A DNA stretch of 26,640 nucleotides. Source: JBBCJM01 sp037190175. Its GTDB lineage: Bacteria; Pseudomonadota; Alphaproteobacteria; Rhodobacterales; Rhodobacteraceae. The DNA lies in assembly GCA_037190175.1 (NCBI GenBank), contig JBBCJM010000259.1, forward strand, positions 1 to 26,640. The letters are read 5' to 3'. Below, one piece after another: positions 1 to 7,057 of the stretch (position 1 is the stretch's first letter; each line of letters opens with the position of its first letter). The notes under the pieces are model-generated. The model was not told the origin of the DNA. It did not search any database and saw only the letters and a program-made list of their open reading frames with translations. The translations under genes and the position numbers were made by a program.

Positions 1-1
1 C

Positions 2-835
2 GCCCCGGCGGTGGCCCCCCCGCCGCCGACCACGGCCGCCGATCCCCCCGCGCCGCCCCCGCCGGTGATGGCGCGGCCCGCGCCGCTGCGGCCGGCGGGC
101 TCGCTGACCGACCGGCAGGCGGCCCCCGCGGCCGAGCCCGAACCGGCGGCGGAGGAGGAGGCGCTGCCGCCGCTGGCCCGCCATGCCCGGCCGTTCGAGA
201 ACCCCGAGGGCCGGCCGCTCTTCGTCGTGGTGCTGATCGACACCGGCGAGCCCACGCTGGACCGTGCGGGGCTGGCCGCGCTGCCCTTCCCGGTGACCTT
301 CGCGCTGGACCCCGCGCTGCCCGGGGCGGAACTGGCCGCCACCATCTATCGCGACGCGGGGCAGGAGGTGGTGATGCTGGCCTCCGGCCTGCCCGAGGGC
401 GCGACCGCGCAGGATGTGGAGGTGAGCCTCGCCGCCATCGCCACGGTGATCCCCGAGGCGGTGGCGGTGATGGACCTGCCCGAGGGCGGGTTCCAGGACA
501 ACCGGCTGCTGGCGGGCTGGGTGGTGCCGGTGGTGGCGGCGCAGGGCCGCGGCGTGCTGTCCTGGCACCGCGGGCTGAATGCCGCCAGCCAGATCGCCCG
601 GCGCGAGGGGGTGGCCGAGGCCACGCTGCTGCGGCAGGTGGATGCGGCGGGCGAGGACGAGGCCGGCATCCGCCGCCATCTCGACCGCGCCGCCTTCACC
701 GCCGGGCGCGAGGGGCAGGTGGTGGTGGCGGGGACCACGAAGGCCGAGACGGTGGCGGCGATCCTGGCCTGGGCGCTGGAGGGGCGGGGGGCGAGCCTGG
801 CCCTGGCCCCGGTCTCGGCGGTCCTGGCGCCGTGA
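2..835 (+). CDS. Divergent polysaccharide deacetylase family protein (5' partial)
   Basis: The reading frame is open from the first bases of the window, so the true start lies upstream; the GTG at 11 is probably internal. The visible part opens with about 65 residues of Pro/Ala/Glu-rich low-complexity sequence, as in a periplasmic linker. A compact domain follows, starting near RPLFVVVLIDTGEP, with PFPVTFALDP, a GQEVVMLASGLPEG segment and a C-terminal GQVVVAGTTKAET. This pattern matches the divergent polysaccharide deacetylase (YibQ-like) family, related to NodB-type carbohydrate esterases but usually lacking their full metal triad. Its substrate is unknown and a cell-envelope role is inferred. 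The gene converges on the aminotransferase gene with only 25 bases between stop codons. Family assignment is fairly sure, function is not. Confidence 0.72.
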   Translation, partial: APAVAPPPPTTAADPPAPPPPVMARPAPLRPAGSLTDRQAAPAAEPEPAAEEEALPPLARHARPFENPEGRPLFVVVLIDTGEPTLDRAGLAALPFPVTFALDPALPGAELAATIYRDAGQEVVMLASGLPEGATAQDVEVSLAAIATVIPEAVAVMDLPEGGFQDNRLLAGWVVPVVAAQGRGVLSWHRGLNAASQIARREGVAEATLLRQVDAAGEDEAGIRRHLDRAAFTAGREGQVVVAGTTKAETVAAILAWALEGRGASLALAPVSAVLAP

Positions 836-842
836 CGGGGTG

Positions 843-859
843 GTGGGCGGATCGCCCAC
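843..859. terminator. Hairpin between convergent genes
   Basis: A perfect 7-bp inverted repeat, GTGGGCG / CGCCCAC with a GAT loop, fills most of the 25-base gap between the stop codons at 835 and 861. It could end transcription from both sides. No T-run follows on either strand, so it is a weak or Rho-assisted terminator at best. Confidence 0.45.
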
Positions 860-860
860 T

Positions 861-2054
861 CTACGGCTGGAACCCCTTCAATCGGCTGAACATTTCCCGT
901 AACCCGCCCGCATCGGCATTGGCGAAGGCGATGCGCAGCTGCCGCGCCCCGGCGGGGCTGTCGGCGGGCTGGAACATGGTGCCGGGCAGCATCAGCAGGC
1001 TGGCCTCGGCCACCAGCCGGCGGGCCAGCAGGGGCGAGGGCAGGTCGAACGGGTGCTCGACATAGGCGAAATAGGCGCCGCAGCCCAGCAGGGTCCAGTC
1101 CGGCAAGCCGCTGAAACCGCCGACCATCTCGGCCCGTCGCGACAGGATCTCGCGCCGCTCGCCCTCCACCCAGCCGCGCAGGTTCCGCATCCCCCAGAGC
1201 GCGGCGATCTGGCCCAGCTGCGAGGGGCAGATCGCCACGGTGTCGAGGAACTTCTCCACCTCGGCCAGCCGTCCCTCGGCGGCCACGATGGCGCCCACCC
1301 GGTGGCCGGTCAGCCGGTAGGCCTTGGAAAAGCTGTATAGGTGGATGAAGGTCTCCGGCCAGTCGGGGTCGTCGAACAGGTCGTGCGGCCGCCCGCCGGT
1401 GCCCGGCGAATGCCGGCTGTCGAAGTCGCGATAGGTCTCGTCCAGGATCAGCGCCAGCCCGCGGGACTGGGCGAGCCGCAGAAAGGCGCGCAGGGTCTCG
1501 GCCGGATACTCCGCCCCGCCGGGATTGTTGGGCGAAACCAGCACGATGGCGCGGGTTCTTGAGGTGACCAGCGAAGCGGCCGCCGCGGCATCCGGCACCA
1601 GCCCCGGCCCGCAGGCCAGCGGCACCGCGCGCACGCCGGCCATGTCGAGCCACATCTTGTGGTTGAAATACCACGGCGTCGGCAGAATCACCTCGTCCCC
1701 CGCCCCGGCCAGCGTGGCCATCGCCGCGGTGAAGGCCTGATTGCAGCCTTGGGTGATCGCCACCTGCGCGGGCATGAGCTTCGCCCCGTAAGCCCTTGAC
1801 CAGTCTGCCGCAATCTGCTCGCGCAGCGCCGGCAGGCCCAGCACCGGGCCGTAGAGATGCGCGGCCGGGTCGGTCAGCGCGGCCTCGGCGATCGCCTGCC
1901 GCAGCTCCAGCGGCGGCGGCTGCACCGGCGCGGCCTGGCTGAGGTTGATCAGCGGCCGCTCCGGCGGAAAGCTCATCCCCGCCAGCCACCGCCGCGCCTC
2001 CATTACCGGGGGCGGTTCGGTGGCGGCCATGGCGGGGTTCAGCGGCGACAGCAT
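861..2054 (-). CDS. Class I/II pyridoxal-phosphate aminotransferase
   Basis: A 397-residue fold-type I aminotransferase of the aspartate aminotransferase superfamily. Visible PLP-site landmarks are SPNNPGG (residues 174-180), ILDETYRD with the pyridine-binding Asp205, SFSKAYRLTGHR with the Schiff-base Lys244, and a C-terminal RIAFANAD whose Arg374 is placed to bind the substrate carboxylate. The amino-acid substrate cannot be read from sequence. The ATG start shares its A with the TGA stop of the phosphoribosyltransferase gene (TGATG), so the two are probably translationally coupled. This start gives a normal family length, although the frame stays open further upstream inside the neighbouring gene. 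A link with purine salvage is suggested only by position. Confidence 0.88.
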   Translation of the reverse strand: MLSPLNPAMAATEPPPVMEARRWLAGMSFPPERPLINLSQAAPVQPPPLELRQAIAEAALTDPAAHLYGPVLGLPALREQIAADWSRAYGAKLMPAQVAITQGCNQAFTAAMATLAGAGDEVILPTPWYFNHKMWLDMAGVRAVPLACGPGLVPDAAAAASLVTSRTRAIVLVSPNNPGGAEYPAETLRAFLRLAQSRGLALILDETYRDFDSRHSPGTGGRPHDLFDDPDWPETFIHLYSFSKAYRLTGHRVGAIVAAEGRLAEVEKFLDTVAICPSQLGQIAALWGMRNLRGWVEGERREILSRRAEMVGGFSGLPDWTLLGCGAYFAYVEHPFDLPSPLLARRLVAEASLLMLPGTMFQPADSPAGARQLRIAFANADAGGLREMFSRLKGFQP

Positions 2055-2563
2055 CAGTCGTCCTTGCCGCGCAGGGGCTGGACGTATTGCAGCGCCATGT
2101 CCCAGGGGAAGAAGATCCAGGTGTCCTGGCTGACCTCGGTGATATAGGTGTCCACCTGCACCCGGCCCGCGGGCTTGGCATAGACGGTGGCGAAATGCGC
2201 CTGGGGGTAGAGCCGGCGCACCAGTTCCAGCGTCTTGCCGGAATCCACCAGATCGTCCACCACCAGGATGCCGCTGCCGTCGCCCATCAGCTCGGCCTGC
2301 GGGGGCTTGGTCACCTGCGGCTGGGTCTGGCTCTGGTGGTTGTAGCTCTTCACGCTGATCGTATCGACCACGCGGATGTCCAGTTCGCGCGCCACGATCA
2401 TCGCCGGCACCAGCCCGCCGCGGGTGATGCCCACGATGGCGCGCCAGGCGCCGTCCGCCTCGGGCCCGCGGCCCTGCAGCCGCCAGGCCAGCGCCCTCGC
2501 GTCGCGGTGGATCTGGTCCCAGCTGACGTGGAAGCCCTTTTCGTGCGGCAGGCGGTCGTTCAT
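2054..2563 (-). CDS. gpt: Xanthine/guanine phosphoribosyltransferase
   Basis: A 169-residue type I phosphoribosyltransferase. The PRPP-binding loop ILVVDDLVDSGKT lies at residues 99-111, and VGITRGGLVPA at 44-54 forms the pyrophosphate/flexible-loop region. It would salvage xanthine, guanine or hypoxanthine to the nucleotide using PRPP. The protein resembles E. coli Gpt (152 aa) but is slightly longer, with an insert near SYNHQSQTQPQ. I start at the ATG at 2563 (MNDRLPHEKG) rather than the upstream ATG at 2605, because the latter would overlap the preceding gene and add 14 unlikely residues. The first 29 bases are nearly repeated at the start of the next gene upstream. The stop overlaps the aminotransferase start by one base. 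Confidence 0.9.
   Translation of the reverse strand: MNDRLPHEKGFHVSWDQIHRDARALAWRLQGRGPEADGAWRAIVGITRGGLVPAMIVARELDIRVVDTISVKSYNHQSQTQPQVTKPPQAELMGDGSGILVVDDLVDSGKTLELVRRLYPQAHFATVYAKPAGRVQVDTYITEVSQDTWIFFPWDMALQYVQPLRGKDD
2535..2563 (-). repeat. Copy 1 of a 29-bp duplicated gene start
   Basis: The first 29 coding bases of gpt match the first 29 of the next upstream gene (3137-3165) at 27 positions, with the first 20 identical. Both proteins therefore begin MNDRLP and share a Lys-Gly at residues 9-10, although they are otherwise unrelated. Confidence 0.85.
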
Positions 2564-2601
2564 GGCGGAAATCCCCCGGTCGAGGCCAGTGGGGCCGGCT
2601 A

Positions 2602-3165
2602 TCACGGTTGCGGAGAAGCCTCAACGGGTTCGATCAGGGCGCGCGGCCGGTCGAAGGCGTCGATCCGTTCCACCCGGATCATCCCGGCCAGCCGCGTGCC
2701 GGAGGCCGGCCAGAGCTCGACCGTGATCCTCGCGCGGCGGCCTTCCAGCGTGGTCTGGCCCTCGCCGCGCAGCACCGACAGGGGCGCCGCGGCGCAGGGC
2801 GCCCCGGCCATGTCGGGATAGGGCACGATCACCCGGTTCCGCCCGATCTCGATGACATGCTGGCGCGGCAGGGGCCCGGGCTCGAGCCGCAGCGTCAGGG
2901 CGGCGCCGTCGACCACGATGTCGTGCAGCAGCGGCCCGATCGCCAGGTCGAAGGCGCGCCTGTCGCGGTCGATATGCAGCCGGGGGCCGTTCACCGCGTA
3001 GCGCGTGGCGGAGGTGACGCGCCACCGGCTGCCGGCCAGGGCATTGGCCAGTTCGCCGTCGTCCGGCCAGGGGCAGTCCGCCGCCGCCGGCGCGGCGGCG
3101 GCGAGCGCCAGGATCAGGGCGAGGACCCGCGACCGACCCTTTCCCTGCGGCAGGCGGTCGTTCAT
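2602..3165 (-). CDS. Small secreted protein of unknown function
   Basis: I do not recognise this 187-residue protein. Residues 1-10 (MNDRLPQGKG) copy the start of gpt. A basic stretch, a hydrophobic run (VLALILALAAAAPAAA) and a probable signal-peptidase I site near residue 29 before DCPWPD follow, so export to the periplasm is likely. The mature part contains SRWRVTSATRYAV, a LHDIVVDGAALTLRLEPG segment and VIEIGRNRVIVPYP, suggesting a beta-rich fold, plus two cysteines (about 31 and 125) that could form a disulfide. It lies 15 bases after the LysE-type gene and 38 bases before gpt on the same strand, so it is probably in one operon. No enzymatic motif is visible. Confidence 0.7.
   Translation of the reverse strand: MNDRLPQGKGRSRVLALILALAAAAPAAADCPWPDDGELANALAGSRWRVTSATRYAVNGPRLHIDRDRRAFDLAIGPLLHDIVVDGAALTLRLEPGPLPRQHVIEIGRNRVIVPYPDMAGAPCAAAPLSVLRGEGQTTLEGRRARITVELWPASGTRLAGMIRVERIDAFDRPRALIEPVEASPQP
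3137..3165 (-). repeat. Copy 2 of a 29-bp duplicated gene start
   Basis: This is the start of the secreted-protein gene and the partner of 2535-2563. It differs from that copy at two positions, both near the 3' end of the repeat. The similarity fades immediately upstream of the ATG. Confidence 0.85.
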
Positions 3166-3180
3166 GCGGGCCTCCCCGGC

Positions 3181-3795
3181 TCAGGTGAGGGCGATGCGCA
3201 GGCCCAGTAGGCCCAGGATGGTGCCGAAGCTGCGGTCCACCCCGGCCTTGGCCCGGGCATAGGCGGCGCGGATCCGGGCCAGGGCGAAGGCGCGGGCAAC
3301 GATCAGGTTGCAGGCGACCTCGTTCAGGAACACCGCCGCCAGCAGCGCCGCCAGCCAGCCGGCCGAGGTGCCGGGCGGCACCGTGCCCACGAAGACCGCG
3401 CCGAAGAACACCGCCGGCTTGGGGTTCGACAGCTGCGTCAGCACCCCCAGCCGCAGGGCGGAGAATGCGCTGCGCGGGGCCGCGCCGGGGGCGGGGATCG
3501 CCAGCGGCTCGCGCGCATGGCGCCACATCTGCACCGCGATCCAGATCAGGAAGCCCGCCCCGGCGATCTTCAGCGCCCAGAGCGCGGCGGGCGCGACCTC
3601 GAACAGCAGCGCGAGGCCGAAGAGCGCGGCCATCGCCCAGACCAGCGCGCCGATCCCCAGCCCCAGCGACAGCCAGGCCGCGGTGCGGAAGCCCTCGGCC
3701 GCGCCGGTGCGGGCGGTCATCAGCACCGCGGGGCCGGGCGAGGCGGCGGCGGCCAGATGCATGGCCCAGGCGGCGAGGAAGGCCGCGAGCGTCAT
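3181..3795 (-). CDS. LysE/RhtB-family exporter
   Basis: A 204-residue inner-membrane protein with about six hydrophobic segments. It has the LysE/RhtB signature: an N-terminal ASPGPAVLM motif (residues 18-26) and a central LTQLSNPKPAVFFGAVF segment. Members export amino acids (lysine, homoserine, threonine) or related compounds; the cargo here is unknown. The ATG overlaps the fabI stop codon in an ATGA arrangement, so it is probably translated from the fabI transcript by coupling. The earlier in-frame sequence lies inside fabI and is not used. Close linkage of an exporter to fabI has no obvious metabolic logic. Confidence 0.88.
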   Translation of the reverse strand: MTLAAFLAAWAMHLAAAASPGPAVLMTARTGAAEGFRTAAWLSLGLGIGALVWAMAALFGLALLFEVAPAALWALKIAGAGFLIWIAVQMWRHAREPLAIPAPGAAPRSAFSALRLGVLTQLSNPKPAVFFGAVFVGTVPPGTSAGWLAALLAAVFLNEVACNLIVARAFALARIRAAYARAKAGVDRSFGTILGLLGLRIALT

Positions 3796-4619
3796 TCGGC
3801 CCCCTTCCGCCCCGTCACCACGTCGATGTCGGGCGCATCCACCGCCTTCATGCCCACCACGTGATAGCCGGCGTCGACATGCAGCACCTCGCCCGTGGTG
3901 CCCGAGCCCAGGTCCGACAGCAGATAGAGCGCGGCCTTGCCCACCTCCTCCTGCGTCACGTTGCGGCGCAGCGGCGAGTTCAGCTCGTTCCACTTCATGA
4001 TGTAGCGGAAGTCGCCGATGCCCGAGGCCGCCAGCGTCTTGATCGGGCCGGCCGAGATCGCGTTGCAGCGGATGCCGTCCTTGCCCAGATCCTCGGCGAT
4101 GTACTTGACCGAAGCCTCCAGCGCCGCCTTGGCCACCCCCATCACGTTGTAATGCGGCATCACCTGCTCGGCCCCGTAGTAGGTCAGCGTCAGCAGCGAG
4201 CCGCCCGCCGGCATCATCGCCGCCGCCCGCCGCGCCACGGCGGTGAAGGAATAGACCGAGATATCCATCGTCATGCGGAAGTTCGCGGCCGAGGTGTCGA
4301 CGTAGCGGCCGCGCAGCTCGTTCTTGTCGGAAAAGCCGATGGCATGGACCAGGAAGTCGAGGCCGCCCCATTCGGCCCGCAGCCTCTCGAACAGCGCGTC
4401 CACGGAGGTCTCGTCGGCCACGTCGCATTCGGTCAGGAAAGGGGTGCCGAGCTGGGCGGCCAAGGGCTCCACCCGCTTCTTCAGCGCCTCGCCCTGGTAG
4501 GAGAAGGCCAGTTCCGCGCCGTGCTCGGCGGCGATGCGCGCGATGCCCCAGGCGATGGACTTGTCGTTCGCCAGCCCCATGATGAGCCCGCGCTTGCCCG
4601 TGAGCAGTCCCTGCGCCAT
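3792..4619 (-). CDS. fabI: Enoyl-[acyl-carrier-protein] reductase (NADH)
   Basis: A 275-residue short-chain dehydrogenase of the FabI class, which reduces the trans-2-enoyl-ACP double bond in the last step of each type II fatty-acid elongation cycle. The variant FabI nucleotide motif GLANDKSIAWGIA spans residues 15-27. The catalytic pair is Tyr157-x6-Lys164 within HYNVMGVAKAALE, preceded by YYG at 147-149, and AGPIKTLAASGI is the family substrate-loop signature. Length is normal for FabI. The ATG is preceded by a candidate promoter at 4653-4681. The last four bases overlap the LysE-type gene. Confidence 0.95.
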   Translation of the reverse strand: MAQGLLTGKRGLIMGLANDKSIAWGIARIAAEHGAELAFSYQGEALKKRVEPLAAQLGTPFLTECDVADETSVDALFERLRAEWGGLDFLVHAIGFSDKNELRGRYVDTSAANFRMTMDISVYSFTAVARRAAAMMPAGGSLLTLTYYGAEQVMPHYNVMGVAKAALEASVKYIAEDLGKDGIRCNAISAGPIKTLAASGIGDFRYIMKWNELNSPLRRNVTQEEVGKAALYLLSDLGSGTTGEVLHVDAGYHVVGMKAVDAPDIDVVTGRKGAE

Positions 4620-4652
4620 CCGCTGTCCCCCGCCGTTCCGGTCTGGAGCGCA

Positions 4653-4681
4653 GGTGTAGGCGAAGGCGAACGCAGGGGCAA
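4653..4681 (-). promoter_or_regulatory. Candidate sigma-70-type promoter of fabI
   Basis: On the minus strand, TTGCCC (4681-4676) and TACACC (4658-4653) are separated by exactly 17 bases. The pair sits about 33 bases upstream of the fabI ATG, in a gene-free gap. It is an inspection-only match, plausible but unproven. Confidence 0.4.
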
Positions 4682-4735
4682 GCGGGGCTATTCGGGGGCG
4701 CGGCCTGCCATCCGTCAAGGCGGCGGGTGGAAGCC

Positions 4736-4760
4736 TCCCCTCCCCCTTGTGGGGAGGGGA
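4736..4760 (-). terminator. Hairpin after tdh, in a C/G-run intergenic repeat
   Basis: A 10-bp perfect stem (TCCCCTCCCC / GGGGAGGGGA, 5-base loop) lies about 38 bases past the tdh stop. It is followed on the plus strand by a further G-rich run to about 4777. Sequences of this CCCCTCCCC...GGGGAGGGG type are common between genes in GC-rich proteobacteria. It may stop the kbl-tdh transcript, but no T-run follows. The rest of the 4620-4798 gap holds only the candidate fabI promoter. Confidence 0.5.
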
Positions 4761-4798
4761 TGGGGGAGGGGGGCGCCGGCGGTCAGGACCGCGCCGGC

Positions 4799-5824
4799 TC
4801 AGCCCCAGTCCAGCACCACCTTGCCCGAGCTGCCCGCGCGCATGGTCTCGAAGCCCTGAACGAACTCCGCGGCCGGGAAGCGGTGGGTGATCACGGCGCG
4901 GATATCCAGGCCGTTTTCCAACATGGCGATCATCTTGTACCAGGTCTCGAAGATCTCGCGGCCATAGACGCCCTTGATGGTCAGGGCCTTGAAGACGATG
5001 CGGCTCCAGTCCACGGGGCTCTTGCCCGGCGGGATGCCCAGCATGGCGATGCGCCCGCCCATCACCATGGCCTCCACCATCTGGTCCAGCGCGCGCTGGT
5101 TGCCCGACATCTCCATCCCCACGTCGAAGCCCTGCGCCATCTTCAGCCTTGCGATGGTGTCGGCCAGATCCTCGCGCGTCACGTCCACCGGCGTCACGTC
5201 CGCCACCCGGGCGGCCAGCGCCAGCCGGTTGGGGTTCACGTCGGTGATCACCACATGGCGGGCGCCCACGTGGCGGGCCACCGCGGCGGCCATGATCCCG
5301 ATGGGGCCCGCGCCGGTGACCAGCACGTCCTCTCCGATCAGATCGAAGCTCAGCGCGGTGTGGACGGCATTGCCCAGGGGGTCGAGGATCGCGCCGATCT
5401 CGTCGTCGATGGTCTCGGGCAGGGGCACCACGTTGAAGGCCGGCAGCCGCAGGTATTCGGCGAAGGCGCCGGGCTCGTTCACCCCGATCCCCCGCGTCTC
5501 GGGGTCGAGGTGGAAGCGGCCGGAGCGGGACTGCCGCGAATGTTTGCCGATCAGGTGGCCCTCGCCGGAGCATCTTTGCCCGACACGCAGGTCGGTGACG
5601 TTGCGCCCCAGCTCCACGATCTCGCCGGCGAATTCGTGGCCGGTGACCAGCGGGACCGGCACGGTGCGCGCCGCCCAGTCGTCCCAGTTCCAGATATGGA
5701 TATCGGTGCCGCAGATCCCGGTCTTGCGGATGCGGATCAGCACGTCGTCGGGGCCGATCTCCGGCACCGGGCGGTCCTGCATCCACAGGCCGGGTTCGGG
5801 TTTCGCCTTGACCAGCGCCTTCAT
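4799..5824 (-). CDS. tdh: L-threonine 3-dehydrogenase
   Basis: A 341-residue zinc-type medium-chain dehydrogenase. It oxidises L-threonine with NAD to 2-amino-3-ketobutyrate, which Kbl cleaves to glycine and acetyl-CoA. Catalytic-zinc residues are present: Cys38 in GICGTDIHIW and His63-Glu64 in TGHEFAGEIV. The Rossmann motif GAGPIG is near residue 170, and length equals E. coli Tdh (341). The structural-zinc lobe is degenerate: positions 93, 96, 99 and 107, cysteines in E. coli Tdh, are Gly, Ser, Ser and Asp here. Flanking residues still align, so this is not a frameshift. Loss of the structural zinc with retained activity is the simplest inference. The ATG overlaps the kbl stop (ATGA). Confidence 0.93.
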   Translation of the reverse strand: MKALVKAKPEPGLWMQDRPVPEIGPDDVLIRIRKTGICGTDIHIWNWDDWAARTVPVPLVTGHEFAGEIVELGRNVTDLRVGQRCSGEGHLIGKHSRQSRSGRFHLDPETRGIGVNEPGAFAEYLRLPAFNVVPLPETIDDEIGAILDPLGNAVHTALSFDLIGEDVLVTGAGPIGIMAAAVARHVGARHVVITDVNPNRLALAARVADVTPVDVTREDLADTIARLKMAQGFDVGMEMSGNQRALDQMVEAMVMGGRIAMLGIPPGKSPVDWSRIVFKALTIKGVYGREIFETWYKMIAMLENGLDIRAVITHRFPAAEFVQGFETMRAGSSGKVVLDWG

Positions 5825-7005
5825 CCCAGCACCCCCGTGGTCCTGGCCGCGGCGGCGAAGGCGTCCAGCGCGAAGTCGAGGTCTTCGCGGGTCAGGCGGG
5901 CATTCATCTGGGTGCGGATGCGGGCCTGGCCGCGGGGGACCACGGGGAAGAAGAAGCCCGCCACATGGACGCCGCGTTCCCCCAGCTCCGCCGCCATCGC
6001 CTGCGCCGCCTGCGCCTGCCCCAGCATCACCGGCACGATGGGATGCTCGCCCGGCAGCAGGGTGAAGCCGGCGGCGGTCAGGCCAGCCCGCCAGTACGCG
6101 GCATTGGCGAAGAGTGCCGCCCGCAGGTCGTCGGCCGTCTCCACGATGTCCAAGGCGGCCAGCGCCGCGCCGGTCACCGCCGGGGGCAGGGCGTTGGAGA
6201 AGAGATAGGGCCGGGCGCGCTGGCGCAGCAGGTCCACCACCGGCTGCGGGCCGGCGATGTAGCCGCCCAAAGCGCCGCCCAGGGCCTTGCCGAGCGTCCC
6301 GGTCACGATATCGGCCCTGATCCCGAAATGCGCCGGCGTCCCCGCCCCCTTCGGCCCCATGAAGCCCGCGGCGTGGCAGTCGTCCACCATCAGCTGCGCC
6401 TCGTATCGGTCGCAGAGCGCGCGGATCTCGGGCAGGCGGGCCAGGTAGCCGTCCATCGAGAAGACACCGTCGGTGGCCACCATCACATGCCGCGCCCCCT
6501 CGGCCCGCGCGGTTTTTAAAGTCTCTTCAAGCGCCTGCATGTCGGAGTTCGCGTAGCGGTAGCGGCGGGCCTTCGACAGCCGGATCCCGTCGATGATGCT
6601 GGCATGGTTCAGCGCATCGCTGACCACCGCGTCCTCGGGGCCCAAGAGCGCCTCGAACAGCCCGCCGTTGGCGTCGAAACAGGTGGCGAAGAGGATGGCG
6701 TCCTCCTGCCCCAGCCAGCCGGCCAGCCGCGCCTCCAGCGCCCTATGCAGATCCTGCGTCCCGCAGATAAAGCGGACGGAGGCGAGGCCGAAGCCCTCGC
6801 TCTCCATCGCCTGACAGGCGGCGGCGATCAGCCGGGGGTCGTCGGCCAGGCCGAGGTAGTTGTTGGCGCAGAGGTTCAGCATGGGCCGGCCGTCGATGGC
6901 CACATGCGCGCCCTGCGGCCCGGTGATCGCGCGTTCGCGCTTGGTCAGCCCCTCGGCCTCGATCCCGGCCAATGTGCCGCGGATATGGTCCAGAAACGCG
7001 CTCAT
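5821..7005 (-). CDS. kbl: 2-amino-3-ketobutyrate CoA ligase (glycine C-acetyltransferase)
   Basis: A 394-residue alpha-oxoamine synthase of PLP fold type I. It cleaves 2-amino-3-ketobutyrate with CoA to glycine and acetyl-CoA, the second step of threonine breakdown. Visible landmarks are NNYLGLADDP near residue 48, the cofactor-stacking region SDALNHASIIDGIRL (about 128-142), VDDCHAAGFMG (about 207-217) and the Schiff-base Lys239 in VTGTLGKALGG. Length fits the family (about 395-398). The ATG at 7005 (MSAFLDH) is chosen over upstream codons because the upstream residues are low-complexity Arg/Gly/Pro typical of read-through GC-rich DNA. Its stop overlaps the tdh start by four bases, giving a two-gene operon. 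Confidence 0.95.
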   Translation of the reverse strand: MSAFLDHIRGTLAGIEAEGLTKRERAITGPQGAHVAIDGRPMLNLCANNYLGLADDPRLIAAACQAMESEGFGLASVRFICGTQDLHRALEARLAGWLGQEDAILFATCFDANGGLFEALLGPEDAVVSDALNHASIIDGIRLSKARRYRYANSDMQALEETLKTARAEGARHVMVATDGVFSMDGYLARLPEIRALCDRYEAQLMVDDCHAAGFMGPKGAGTPAHFGIRADIVTGTLGKALGGALGGYIAGPQPVVDLLRQRARPYLFSNALPPAVTGAALAALDIVETADDLRAALFANAAYWRAGLTAAGFTLLPGEHPIVPVMLGQAQAAQAMAAELGERGVHVAGFFFPVVPRGQARIRTQMNARLTREDLDFALDAFAAAARTTGVLG

Positions 7006-7057
7006 CCCGGCCCCCCTTTGCGCCATCCTCGCCCCGCGGCCGCCGCCGCGCAAGCCG

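Noticed and set aside
346..2181. A 611-codon open frame on the minus strand crossing the deacetylase and aminotransferase genes
   Set aside because: Arg/Gly/Ala-rich sequence with no domain, overlapping two well-supported genes in another frame; typical of very GC-rich DNA where stop codons are rare.
5504..5580. A double frameshift or sequencing error explaining the missing cysteines in tdh
   Set aside because: Conserved residues align on both sides and between the four positions with no gap, so these are point replacements in frame.
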